NCBI RefSeq assembly: GCF_020217425.1
Contig: NZ_CP084090.1
Location: 496,001-560,000, forward strand
Length of the DNA: 64,000 bases
Source of the DNA: Halomicrobium urmianum
GTDB taxonomy: Archaea; Halobacteriota; Halobacteria; Halobacteriales; Haloarculaceae
Direction of reading: 5' to 3'
Part shown: one piece after another, positions 41,751 to 50,087 of the stretch
Layout: every line of letters begins with the position of its first letter
How positions within the stretch are numbered: position 1 is the first letter of the stretch
Made by a program: the position numbers and the translations under genes
The notes under the pieces: model-generated
What the model was told of the DNA's origin: nothing
The model's database searches: none
Seen by the model: only the letters and a program-made list of their open reading frames with translations

Positions 41751-42683
41751 ATGGAGAGTCTCAACCGGATGGCCACGGAGCTCGTCGACGAGGCGGTCGA
41801 CTTCGCCGACGAGCTGACCCTCGAGGTCCACGAGCTGGCCGGCGACGCCGCCGTCATCGACTTCGGCGTCGACGTGCCCGGGGCCGTCGAGGCCGGGCTG
41901 TTACTCGCGGAGATCCAGTCGGCGGGGCTGGCGTCGGTCCAGACCCGCGTCGACGAGGTCGACGGCGCGCCGCTGACCCACGTCGAACTGTCCACCGACC
42001 ACCCCGCGCTCGGGCTGCTCTGCTCCGCCAAGGGCGGCTGGGAGCTGAGCGTCGACGGGTTCGAGGGCCTGGGCAGCGGCCCCGCGAGGGCGCTCGTCGC
42101 CGAGGAGGACGTGTTCGCGCGCGTGGGATATCGCGACGCCGCCGACTTCGCCGTGCTGACGATCGAGAGCGACGAGCTACCGGACCAGGCAGTCGCCGAG
42201 CACGTCGCCGAGATGACCGGAGTCCCGGAGACTGCCGTCTTCCTGCCGACCTACGCGAGCGCCAGCGTCACCGGCAGCGTCGTCGCCGCGGCCCGCGCCG
42301 CCGAACTGGCGACCTTCCGGCTGACGGAACTGGGCTACGACCCCGTCGAGATCCTCTCGGCCCACGGCGCAGCGCCCGTCGCGCCCGTGGCAGAGGACGA
42401 GGAGACCGCCATCGCGCGGACCACCGACGCGCTGGCCTACGGCGGGCGGGTCCACCTCACCGTCGAGGAGGAGTTCGACCGCTTCGACGAGGTGGCCTCG
42501 ACTGCCGCCGAGGAGTACGGCGCGCCACTGAGCGCGGCCTTCGACGACGCCGACTGGGACTTCTCGGAGGTGCCCGTCGAGGTGTTCGCGCCCGCGCAGG
42601 TGACCGTCGACGTCGTCGGCGGTCCGACCCACGTCGTCGGCGACGTCCACGAGGACGTGCTGGCCGAGAGCTTCGGGCTGTGA
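41751..42683 (+). CDS. mch: methenyltetrahydromethanopterin cyclohydrolase
   Basis: 310 residues, the length of archaeal Mch, which interconverts methenyl- and formyl-tetrahydropterin in one-carbon metabolism. ESLNRMATELVDEAVDFADE at the start, HPALGLLCSAKGGWELSVD near 84-102 and LPTYASASVTGSVVAAARAA near 164-183 are conserved. Haloarchaea are not methanogens; the enzyme probably serves folate-like one-carbon transfer, as known for the group. Confidence 0.93.
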   Translation: MESLNRMATELVDEAVDFADELTLEVHELAGDAAVIDFGVDVPGAVEAGLLLAEIQSAGLASVQTRVDEVDGAPLTHVELSTDHPALGLLCSAKGGWELSVDGFEGLGSGPARALVAEEDVFARVGYRDAADFAVLTIESDELPDQAVAEHVAEMTGVPETAVFLPTYASASVTGSVVAAARAAELATFRLTELGYDPVEILSAHGAAPVAPVAEDEETAIARTTDALAYGGRVHLTVEEEFDRFDEVASTAAEEYGAPLSAAFDDADWDFSEVPVEVFAPAQVTVDVVGGPTHVVGDVHEDVLAESFGL

Positions 42684-42702
42684 GCCGTCCGGAGGTGTAA
42701 CT

Positions 42703-43185
42703 GTGAGGTACAAGGTCGTCCCCGAGCCCCGATCGGTCGCGTTCCTCCGCGAGGCCGCGGAGACCCTGCCGCTCGTCCCGGGCAGCGTCGAGGACTGCTG
42801 TTCGCGGATCCGAGACGAGACGGACGTCCTGTCGCGGGACCGCGCGCGCGAGTACCTGACGCTGCTGGAGGCGCTAGGCCTCGCGGAGGAGACGAGCAGT
42901 GGTTACCGGCGGCTGCGGGACCAGCCCGACGACGCGACGCTGACAGAGCGGTTCCGCGAACGGGTCTTCGGCGTCGAGGAGCTACTGGCGGCGTTGTCTG
43001 CCGAGGGGCCGATCGACGTCGACGGGGCCTTCGACGCGCTGGCCGACGAGGTGCCCCGCTGGGAGCGCGACCGCCGCGAAGACTGGGAATCGGAGTGGCG
43101 CGAGCGGACTGAACGGCTGCTGGAGTGGAGCGTCGCCTTCGGGCTGGCGGAGCGGGACGGCGACGAATATCACCCGGCCAGTTAA
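42703..43185 (+). CDS. conserved haloarchaeal hypothetical protein
   Basis: 160 residues from a GTG with GGAGGTG upstream. The N-terminal half reads like a winged helix (SVEDCCSRIRDETDVLSRDR, YLTLLEALGLAEETSSGYRR); the C-terminal half is charged with Trp and Arg (WERDRREDWESEWRERTERL). It may be a DNA-binding or scaffold protein. It lies 19 bases after mch. Confidence 0.75.
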   Translation: MRYKVVPEPRSVAFLREAAETLPLVPGSVEDCCSRIRDETDVLSRDRAREYLTLLEALGLAEETSSGYRRLRDQPDDATLTERFRERVFGVEELLAALSAEGPIDVDGAFDALADEVPRWERDRREDWESEWRERTERLLEWSVAFGLAERDGDEYHPAS

Positions 43186-43210
43186 GCCGGGTGCCTGACC
43201 ATTCACGCGC

Positions 43211-43888
43211 ATGAGCGAGCCGGTCGAGGCGGTCCTGTTCGACCTCGACGACACCGTCTGCGAGTACCGGCAGAGCGTCGAGGAACTGGTAGAGCACTCC
43301 TTCGGCGCGGTGGGGATCGAGCCGTTCTTCACGGCCGCGGAGTACAGGGAGCAGTTCGGCGAGTACGTCGAGGGGTGCGACGACGCCGACGAGATTCGCG
43401 AGCGGAGCTTCGTGGCGCTCGCAGAGGAGAAGGGTCGGGACCCGGACCTGGCCCGCGAGGTGGCGGCCGCCTACGCCGCCGAGCGCGACCAGGCCGAGGT
43501 GGCGTTCCTGCCTGGCGCGCGCGAGGCCGTCGAGACGCTGTGCGAGCGATATCGGGCGGCGGTTGTGACGAACGGTGCCCCGGAGATGCAGTCCGAGAAG
43601 CTCCGAAGCCTGGGCATCGAGGACTGGTTCGAGACGGTCGTCCACGCCGGCCACGAGACGCCCGCGAAGCCCGACCCCGAGCCGTTCGAGGTGGCGATGG
43701 AGGCTCTCGGGACGTCAGCCGAGCGGGCCGTCAAGGTCGGCAACTCCCTGTCCACCGACGTCGCGGGCGCGCACGCGGCCGGCGTGCGCTCGGTCTGGCT
43801 GGAACAGGACGGCGTTGAGGTGGTGGAGCCGGAACCGCACTACCGGATCGATCGGATGGACGAGTTGCTGGACGAGCCGTGGGCGTGA
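43211..43888 (+). CDS. HAD-superfamily hydrolase
   Basis: 225 residues. Motif I DLDDTV (residues 11-16), a helical cap, motif II VVTNGAP near 118-124, Lys in KPDPEPF, and the motif-III region GNSLSTDVAGAHAAG. Belongs to the haloacid dehalogenase/phosphatase group. Substrate unknown. It follows the hypothetical gene by 25 bases. Confidence 0.88.
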   Translation: MSEPVEAVLFDLDDTVCEYRQSVEELVEHSFGAVGIEPFFTAAEYREQFGEYVEGCDDADEIRERSFVALAEEKGRDPDLAREVAAAYAAERDQAEVAFLPGAREAVETLCERYRAAVVTNGAPEMQSEKLRSLGIEDWFETVVHAGHETPAKPDPEPFEVAMEALGTSAERAVKVGNSLSTDVAGAHAAGVRSVWLEQDGVEVVEPEPHYRIDRMDELLDEPWA

Positions 43889-43951
43889 CCGGCGGAGGCT
43901 AGCTGTGCGACGGTCTCAGCTGTAACGGTCAGCGAGTTCGGACAATCGCGT

Positions 43952-44983
43952 TCAGATCGTGTTTTCGACGGTTCTCGTCTGCGTTCCGGCGTCGGCGTCC
44001 TCGCCGCGGAGTTCCGCGAGCGTACCGTCGGCCCGCCAGGTCTCGACGACCTGTTCGAGTCCCTCGCGGTAGGTGGGGTACTCGGGCTTCCAGCCGACGT
44101 CGCTGCGGAACTTGTCGGTGGTCGTGGGCATCGGACTCGTCATGAACCGGACGGCGTCTTTCCCGGCGAAGGGGCGGGCGACCCACCAGGGGACGCGGCT
44201 CGGTTCCGGGGCGTCGAGCAGGTCGGCGAAGGTCCGGAGGTAGTCTGCGACGGTGACCGGTTCGTCGTCCACGACGTGGTAGAGCCCCGTGACGCCGGCG
44301 GCGACCGCGGCGGCGACCGCGCGGCCGGCGTCGTCGACGTGCAGCAGGGAGAGCTCGGCGTCCTTTCGGCCGAGGACGCCGCCGCCGACGACCGGCAGGT
44401 CGCCGGAGCAGAGGTTCTCGGCGAACGATCGGGTCGTGTGATCGTCCGGGCCGTAGAAGAACCCGGTCCGGAGGATCAGCGGGTCGAAGCCGTGGTCGTC
44501 GGCGGCGTTCTCGAAGAGGTCCTCGACGTCCGCCGCGGACTGGGTGGCGCGGTCTGGATGGCGCGGAGCGGACTCGTCGAAGACGGAGCCGTCGGGCTGG
44601 CGGGCCACCCAGACGACGCTCGGGAAGACGAACCGGTCGACGTCGTCGCCGAGGACGGCGACGAGGTTCCGCGCGCCCCCGTGGCGGACCTCGTCGTTGC
44701 GCGCCCAGTACTCCGCGGTCGTCTTCTCTGCCGGGGGGAGTTTCGTGGCCGTGTGGATCACGACGTCGACGGCGTCGCCGTTTCGGTCGGCGTCGTCGGT
44801 GGCGTTCCGGAGGGTGTCCCGGTCGAGGACGTCGCCCCTGACCGGAACGCCGCCGTAGTCCCGGACGACGGCGTCGCCGTCCGCGTCCCTGCTCAGTCCG
44901 AGGACCTCGTGGTTCCGGTCGGTGAGCTCGTCGACGATTCGGCGTCCGAACACGCCCGTGGCCCCCGTGACGAACGTTTTCAC
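43952..44983 (-). CDS. NAD(P)-dependent epimerase/dehydratase
   Basis: 343 residues with a GTG start. The Rossmann loop GATGVFGRRI (residues 7-16) leads an extended short-chain dehydrogenase fold; VFPSVVWVARQ and FFYGPDDHTTRS follow. The usual YxxxK is not obvious, so catalysis may be altered. Probably nucleotide-sugar or carbonyl metabolism; substrate unknown. Confidence 0.85.
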   Translation of the reverse strand: MKTFVTGATGVFGRRIVDELTDRNHEVLGLSRDADGDAVVRDYGGVPVRGDVLDRDTLRNATDDADRNGDAVDVVIHTATKLPPAEKTTAEYWARNDEVRHGGARNLVAVLGDDVDRFVFPSVVWVARQPDGSVFDESAPRHPDRATQSAADVEDLFENAADDHGFDPLILRTGFFYGPDDHTTRSFAENLCSGDLPVVGGGVLGRKDAELSLLHVDDAGRAVAAAVAAGVTGLYHVVDDEPVTVADYLRTFADLLDAPEPSRVPWWVARPFAGKDAVRFMTSPMPTTTDKFRSDVGWKPEYPTYREGLEQVVETWRADGTLAELRGEDADAGTQTRTVENTI

Positions 44984-45089
44984 GTTAATCGAGTTCGTCC
45001 GGAGTCGCCGAGTCGCTGCTGCCGGAGTGGCGCGGGGGGTTTAAGTCGACGAGTGCGGTTTTAAGGTACCGGCAGCGGTGGTCAGCCGC

Positions 45090-45752
45090 ATGAAACACGT
45101 CCGGCTGCGGCTCAGCGCGGGCGGTCGGGAGGACGAAGTCCACCCGATGTACGACGTGGTCGCCAACGCCGAGTTCGTGGGCTACGCGACGGCGCTCAAC
45201 TGGAACTACACGGGCGAGGAGCTGGGCATCCTCCATTACGTCGAGGGCGACGCCGATCGGTTCGAGGCCGCGATGCGGTCGATCCCGGAGGTGCTGGAGT
45301 ACGACCTGCACCGGGCCGACGAGGACTCGTTCTACGTCTATATCCGGGACGCGACGACAGAGTCCGTCCGGGCGCTGTTCGGCGTGGTCGACCGGAGCAG
45401 CCTCGTGACGATTCCGCCGATCGAGTACCACCCGGACGGGCCAGTGACGTTCTCGGTGTTCGGCCCGGGTGATCAGATCCAGGCCGCCATCGACAGCGTC
45501 CCGGACCCGGTCGGGGTGACCGTCGAAGAGATCACGGGACTGCAGGCGATTCCGCAGACGCTCCCGTCGACACTGAGCGACCGCCAGCGCGAGGCGGTCG
45601 AGGCGGCCCTGGCAGTGGGGTACTACGAGGTCCCGCGACGGGGAAGCCAGACCGACGTGGCCGAGCGGCTCGGATGTGCCCCCTCGACGGCCGCTGAACA
45701 CCTCCGGAAGGCCGAGTCACGCGTGCTGCGCGCGTTGTTCGGACGAGTGTGA
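45090..45752 (+). CDS. Bat-type HTH-10 transcriptional regulator
   Basis: 220 residues from ATG 45090. The C-terminal HTH-10 domain is clear: LSDRQREAVEAALAVGYYEV followed by GSQTDVAERLGCAPSTAAEH and LRKAESRVLRAL. The N-terminal 150 residues form the ligand or partner domain common to bacterioopsin-activator-like proteins. It is the last gene before the origin repeats, and the first repeat lies 13 bases after its stop. Confidence 0.88.
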   Translation: MKHVRLRLSAGGREDEVHPMYDVVANAEFVGYATALNWNYTGEELGILHYVEGDADRFEAAMRSIPEVLEYDLHRADEDSFYVYIRDATTESVRALFGVVDRSSLVTIPPIEYHPDGPVTFSVFGPGDQIQAAIDSVPDPVGVTVEEITGLQAIPQTLPSTLSDRQREAVEAALAVGYYEVPRRGSQTDVAERLGCAPSTAAEHLRKAESRVLRALFGRV

Positions 45753-45764
45753 GACAGAGTCACG

Positions 45765-45786
45765 AAGCACTCGAAACCTACTCTCT
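45765..45786 (+). repeat. origin repeat 1 (forward)
   Basis: Matches the core AGCACTCGAAAYCTACTCTC except for the following G. Confidence 0.8.
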
Positions 45787-45817
45787 GTTCCGAGGCGGAA
45801 CCGATAGATGTCGCCGG

Positions 45818-45840
45818 AAAGCACTCGAAGCCCACTCTTC
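45818..45840 (+). repeat. origin repeat 2 (forward, degenerate)
   Basis: AAAGCACTCGAAGCCCACTC keeps the AGCACTCGAA half. Confidence 0.65.
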
Positions 45841-45897
45841 GGACCGGCAAACGACTGATCGGAGAGCGCAGACTGCGGGCAGTCGAGAGAGTGGAGA

Positions 45898-45920
45898 GGG
45901 AGAGGACGTTTCGAGTGCTT
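45898..45920 (-). repeat. origin repeat 3 (reverse)
   Basis: Plus-strand GAGGACGTTTCGAGTGCTT. Confidence 0.75.
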
Positions 45921-46002
45921 GGCACGTGAGTGGGTGCGGGTGTCTGGGAGTGAGAGTCGATGCGGGAGGTGAGCGCCAGAGCGGAACGTGAGAGTCAACG
46001 CG

Positions 46003-46031
46003 GAGAGTGAGAGAGGGCGTTTCGAGTGCTT
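46003..46031 (-). repeat. origin repeat 4 (reverse)
   Basis: Plus-strand GAGAGGGCGTTTCGAGTGCT with a longer GA run before it. Confidence 0.75.
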
Positions 46032-46130
46032 ACCGTGAGAGGAGCGGTTGGGAGAAGCGGAAGCAGACGAAGCGGAACGAAAAGAGACGGAGTGGGACGA
46101 TAGGGAGCGTGGTAGGACGAAGGAAGAGAC

Positions 46131-46157
46131 GAGAGGGAGAGTACGTTTCGAATGCTT
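46131..46157 (-). repeat. origin repeat 5 (reverse)
   Basis: Plus-strand GAGAGTACGTTTCGAATGCT; one change in the TCGAG core. Confidence 0.72.
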
Positions 46158-46181
46158 GCGGCGGATAGGTCAAAGGAGATA

Positions 46182-46207
46182 GAGAGAGAGAGGACGTTTC
46201 GAGTGCT
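46182..46207 (-). repeat. origin repeat 6 (reverse)
   Basis: Plus-strand GAGAGGACGTTTCGAGTGCT. Confidence 0.75.
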
Positions 46208-46357
46208 CGGTAAGACGAGGGCACGGGAGATGGCGGACACGTGAGGCGAGAAGCAGGCGAAACGAGGCAGATGGTAGACACGGGAGGCGAGAAGCAGGTG
46301 AAACGGAGGTGCGAGAAATAGACCCCGCGGAAGAGGACAAAAAGCGGACAGTCGACA

Positions 46358-46382
46358 GGGAGAGAGTACGTTTCGTGTGCTT
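46358..46382 (-). repeat. origin repeat 7 (reverse)
   Basis: Plus-strand GAGAGTACGTTTCGTGTGCT. Confidence 0.72.
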
Positions 46383-46509
46383 CAGGTAACGGAGCCAGGG
46401 GTGTCATCCGACCCTATCGAAATGACGACTCCGGACAGCAACTGGCTCGTCTCCCACCTCTGCTCTCCTCTGCTCGTCTGCCGATGCCGGAGACATGTTA
46501 AATTCGAAG

Positions 46510-46535
46510 AAGCACTCGAAATCTACTCTCTGTTC
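46510..46535 (+). repeat. origin repeat 8 (forward)
   Basis: AGCACTCGAAATCTACTCTC, full match to the consensus. Confidence 0.8.
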
Positions 46536-46759
46536 GCCAACACGTTCGAGAACCGTTCGAAACGCGGGAGGGAAAGCAGTAGAAAGGCATTTCAGGCGAA
46601 GAGGCGGTCCATCTGACCACAGCAGAGCCGGCTCTGCTGCGCGCAATTCGTGCGAAGCACATGAATCTTCTGAAACACGTGAAACATGTGGAACACTAGA
46701 AGCACGGGAAGCACGTGAAGTAAACCTTATGTGGTGGCGTGGTGGAAGGTAGGGTAGCG

Positions 46760-47965
46760 ATGGGTGGTCCCTTCGACGCCGTCACGGATACTATCTTCGC
46801 CGACAAGAGCGTCCTGACCGAGGACTACCAGCCCGACGAGATTCTCGAACGCGACGAGGAGATCGAGGGGTACCGGAACGCGCTCAAGGACGTCCTGTTC
46901 GGTCGGAGCCCGCAGAACATCTTCCTCTACGGGAAGGCGGGGCTCGGGAAGACCGCAGTGACGAACTACATGATGGACGCCCTGCAGGAGGAGATTCAGG
47001 ACCGCCCGGAAGCCGACGATCTCCACGTCCACGAACTGAACTGCAACGGCAAGACCGTCTTCATGGTCGTCCGGGCGCTCGTCAACGACCTCCGGGGACC
47101 GGACGAGGACGAGTTCCCCAAGCGCGGGCTCGGTATGGGCGACGCGTTCGAGGCGCTGTACGACGAACTCGACGCCACCGGAGGAACACACTTGATCATC
47201 TTCGACGAGATCGACCACCTCGACGACGTCGACACTCTCCTCTACGAGCTACCGCGGGCCCGTTCGATCGGCCACATCACGGAGTCCCGCGTCGGCGTCA
47301 TCGGCATCTCCAACAACTACACTTTCCGCCAGCAGCTCTCCGCGAAGGTCAAGGACACGCTCATGGAGACGGAGATTTCATTCTCGCCGTACTCGGCGGA
47401 CGAACTGCGGGCGATTCTGGAGGAGCGAGCCGAGAAGGCGATCCGCGAGGACGGCTACGACTCGTCGGCGATCGCCAAGGCCGCCGCGCTCTCTGCGCGG
47501 GACATGGGCAACGCACGCCAGGCCATCGACCTGCTGCGCGTCGGCGCGGAGGTCGCTGAGAACCAGAGCGAGTACTGCGTTACCGACGACCACATCGACC
47601 GCGCCCGCAAGCGGGTCCAGCGCGGCCGGCTCAGCAACAAGATCCGCGACCAGACGATCCACGCCCAGCTGGTGCTGGAGACGCTGGCGCACCTCGAGAC
47701 GGACGACGAGACGCCCGCCCGCGCCAAGGAGATATACGATCTCTACCAGACCGTCGCCGAGTCGTGGGCTCACGACCCGCTGACCACGGTCCGGAGCGTC
47801 CACAGCCACCTCTCGGACCTCCAGATGCTGGGGTTCCTGAAGCGCTACGAGCGCAACGAGGGACTCAGCGGCGGCCAGTACTACGAGTTCGAGCTCGACG
47901 ACCTCGATCCGGAACTCGTCCTCGAGACGCGTCAGGAGATCGAGGACGTCGCCGACGAGTCCTGA
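46760..47965 (+). CDS. orc1: Orc1/Cdc6 replication initiator
   Basis: 401 residues from ATG 46760; a GTG at 46739 would add seven residues of no family likeness. AAA+ ATPase with Walker A GKAGLGKT (58-65), Walker B LIIFDEID (145-152), sensor region GISNNYTFRQQL, and a C-terminal winged helix (SVHSHLSDLQMLGFLKRYER). Haloarchaea carry several such genes, each tied to its own origin. Repeats of one family on both sides of the gene suggest that this protein binds them. Confidence 0.95.
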   Translation: MGGPFDAVTDTIFADKSVLTEDYQPDEILERDEEIEGYRNALKDVLFGRSPQNIFLYGKAGLGKTAVTNYMMDALQEEIQDRPEADDLHVHELNCNGKTVFMVVRALVNDLRGPDEDEFPKRGLGMGDAFEALYDELDATGGTHLIIFDEIDHLDDVDTLLYELPRARSIGHITESRVGVIGISNNYTFRQQLSAKVKDTLMETEISFSPYSADELRAILEERAEKAIREDGYDSSAIAKAAALSARDMGNARQAIDLLRVGAEVAENQSEYCVTDDHIDRARKRVQRGRLSNKIRDQTIHAQLVLETLAHLETDDETPARAKEIYDLYQTVAESWAHDPLTTVRSVHSHLSDLQMLGFLKRYERNEGLSGGQYYEFELDDLDPELVLETRQEIEDVADES

Positions 47966-47969
47966 CTGC

Positions 47970-48008
47970 TATAGTGGAAATTGAAACTATTCACACATCG
48001 AGGGGCAC
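47970..48008 (+). repeat. half copy of dispersed palindromic element
   Basis: Begins TATAGTGGAAATTGAAACTA and runs to TCGAGGGGCAC. It matches the left arm of the element at 50834-50917 at all but about three of 39 positions. Confidence 0.8.
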
Positions 48009-48044
48009 TCCGGCACTCAAGCTGTCCCGGTGTTGTCGATCGAA

Positions 48045-48073
48045 AAGCACTCGAAACCTACTCTCTCTCTCTT
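48045..48073 (+). repeat. origin repeat 9 (forward)
   Basis: AGCACTCGAAACCTACTCTC followed by more CT units. Confidence 0.82.
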
Positions 48074-48165
48074 ACCGACTGGACAGGTCTCGTTCACTGG
48101 ATCAGTAACGGGGGAAATAGATCTATTCCGTCATTCGGTGATGGGTCCCGAGCTGTACAATCAAA

Positions 48166-48194
48166 AAGCACTCGAAATCTACTCTCCCTCTCTT
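48166..48194 (+). repeat. origin repeat 10 (forward)
   Basis: AGCACTCGAAATCTACTCTC followed by CCTCTCTT. Confidence 0.82.
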
Positions 48195-48314
48195 CGGAGT
48201 CAGATCGATGTATCGTGGATCAGACTGATCGATCGGGGCGTCGTTCCACAGACGAATCGACGCAGCGTCACTCCCCAGTCGAACTGGAACAGCGACCCCC
48301 CACCGACTGTCCCA

Positions 48315-48343
48315 AAGCACTCGAAACCTACTCTCTCTCTCCC
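48315..48343 (+). repeat. origin repeat 11 (forward), overlapping a gene end
   Basis: AGCACTCGAAACCTACTCTC and further CT units; on the other strand the CT part encodes the last residues (GERE) and stop of the GTPase. Confidence 0.82.
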
Positions 48344-49950
48344 GACGGCACGCCGGTCACAGTGCCGACGCCCTTCGAGCGCCCCTCGCGGAAGACGAAC
48401 CGCTGGCCCTCCTCGACGAGGTAGGGGCGGAACTTGAATCGGACGCGCGCGTCCCCGTTATCGCCGGGGAGGAGCTGGCCGTTCTCGGGGAAGAACTGGG
48501 CGGCCTCGCTGATGGTCTCCAGGTGGACGACCGGTTCGTAGCCGGCGTCGATGCGGGTCGGATGGTTGAGCACCATGACCTCTGCCTCGAACTCGCGGAC
48601 GGGCGTCGGGTCGGCGTCTCGCGGCAGCAGCACCATCCCGCGCTCGACGTCCGCCTCGTCGACGCCCTTCAGCGCGATGCCGACGATGCGACCGGCGCGG
48701 GCCTCGTCGACGCGGTGGTAGTGCATCTCGATGGACCTGACCTCGACCTCGCGGAAGGAGCCGTCCTGCATCGGGCCGAGTAGGAGTTCGTCGCCCGCTT
48801 CGACGGTGCCGGACTTGATGGTCCCCGAGGCGACCGCGCCGACGCCCTGGACGTTGTAGCTCCGGTCGACGTACATCCGGAAGTCGCCGTCCTGTCCGGC
48901 GGTCTTGGGGAGCTGCTCGAACATGGCGTCCAGCTGGTCCATCCCGTCCATCGTGACCGCACTCGTCGTGACGACGGGCACGACCGTCTCGCTGATCTCC
49001 TCGATCGCGACGTCGACGCCGTGGCGGGCCACCCGCAGCGGCGTCTTGTCGACGTCCCGCAGGAGGCCCTCGACCTCGCGTTCGACCTCCGCCACGCGCT
49101 GGTCGTCGACGAGGTCGCACTTCGTGATGGCCACGATGGTCGGCAGATCGGTGGCCAGCAGAATCCCGAGGTGTTCCCGCGTCGTCTTCGTCGGCCCGTC
49201 GTCGGCGGCGACGGTCAGCAATCCGTAGTCGAGCTTCTGCCCGACGAGGCCACGAATCGTCGTCCGGAGCCAGGGCTCGTGACCGACGGTATCGACGAAG
49301 CTCACCAGCCGGTCGGCCTCCTCGACGACCCGCGCCCGATCCGACTTCCGGTCGGGGTTGTCCATCCGCACCGGGCCCTCGTCGTCGAAGCCGTACACGC
49401 CATAGGAGAGATCGGCCGAGAGCCCCCGCTCCACCTCGTGGGGCTGGACGTCCAGATAGGAGCGGGTGCTGCCCTCGCCGTCGTCGGGCGTACCGGTCAG
49501 GAGCGACCCCACGAGCGTCGACTTGCCGTGGTCGACGTGACCCGCCGTACCAACGACGATGTGGTCGTCGTCCTCAAGCCGCCGCCCCTCGCGGACGGTC
49601 GCGACGCCGACGATGCCGGTATCGTTGTCCCCCTCGCCCTCGACGCCCCACGTCTGTACCTCCTCGATGTGCGCGCCGGCCTCCTCGGCCAGAAGCGACA
49701 GGACGTCCATCGACTCCGAGAAGTCGTCGGGCGAGATGCCGGCGATGCCGCCGTCGTCGGTGACGCCGACGACGTAGGTCGCCTCCCCGTCTCCCGAGAG
49801 TACGCGGTGTCGCAGCTGAGCGGCGAGGCTCGCCAGCCTGCCGTCTGCGAGGTGTAACTCCTCCGTGAGCCGCTCTTTGAACTCGACGCTGCCGCCCTCC
49901 TGCTCCCCGCGCTCGATGGCGCGCTGGAGGACGGCCCGGTCGGGGCTCAT
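48328..49950 (-). CDS. GTPBP1-like translational GTPase
   Basis: 540 residues from ATG 49950. GTP motifs: G1 GTAGHVDHGKST, G3 FVDTVGHEPWL, G4 TKCD, then two beta-barrel domains like EF-Tu/eIF2gamma (YVDRSYNVQGVGAVASGTIK). An N-terminal acidic domain of about 130 residues precedes the G domain. Eukaryotic GTPBP1 acts in ribosome rescue and mRNA decay; the haloarchaeal role is not established. Its 3' end carries the last origin repeat. Confidence 0.9.
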   Translation of the reverse strand: MSPDRAVLQRAIERGEQEGGSVEFKERLTEELHLADGRLASLAAQLRHRVLSGDGEATYVVGVTDDGGIAGISPDDFSESMDVLSLLAEEAGAHIEEVQTWGVEGEGDNDTGIVGVATVREGRRLEDDDHIVVGTAGHVDHGKSTLVGSLLTGTPDDGEGSTRSYLDVQPHEVERGLSADLSYGVYGFDDEGPVRMDNPDRKSDRARVVEEADRLVSFVDTVGHEPWLRTTIRGLVGQKLDYGLLTVAADDGPTKTTREHLGILLATDLPTIVAITKCDLVDDQRVAEVEREVEGLLRDVDKTPLRVARHGVDVAIEEISETVVPVVTTSAVTMDGMDQLDAMFEQLPKTAGQDGDFRMYVDRSYNVQGVGAVASGTIKSGTVEAGDELLLGPMQDGSFREVEVRSIEMHYHRVDEARAGRIVGIALKGVDEADVERGMVLLPRDADPTPVREFEAEVMVLNHPTRIDAGYEPVVHLETISEAAQFFPENGQLLPGDNGDARVRFKFRPYLVEEGQRFVFREGRSKGVGTVTGVPSGERE

Positions 49951-50087
49951 GACACGAGGTAACGGACCACTGGATAAAAGCCTTCCCCGGAATCGGATCG
50001 GGAGCGAGCAATAGCGCTCCGGAGACATATTATTTCTACTAATATCTCACAAAAATAGCGGGCCGACGGGATCGGTGACCGTCGACT

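Larger units (their letters stand above)
45753..46759. other. probable replication origin, left part
   Basis: About 1 kb without a credible gene upstream of orc1/cdc6. It contains eight copies of the origin repeat in both orientations, a long purine-rich plus strand (about 45880-46380), and near 46650-46725 a cluster of degenerate GAAGCAC/GAAACACGTGAA words. There is no strong A+T-rich unwinding tract, apart from the short AAACCTTATG before the gene. Confidence 0.75.
47966..48327. other. probable replication origin, right part
   Basis: 362 bases between orc1 and the convergent GTPase gene. It holds a half copy of a dispersed palindrome and three forward origin repeats, the last reaching into the GTPase 3' end. 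No gene. Confidence 0.7.

Noticed and set aside
46030-46407. minus-strand frames in the origin region
   Set aside because: Ser/Pro/Leu-rich translations of the purine-rich repeat DNA, not proteins.
45765-48343. CRISPR array as explanation for the repeats around orc1
   Set aside because: Repeats occur in both orientations with irregular spacing of tens to hundreds of bases, and no cas genes are present.
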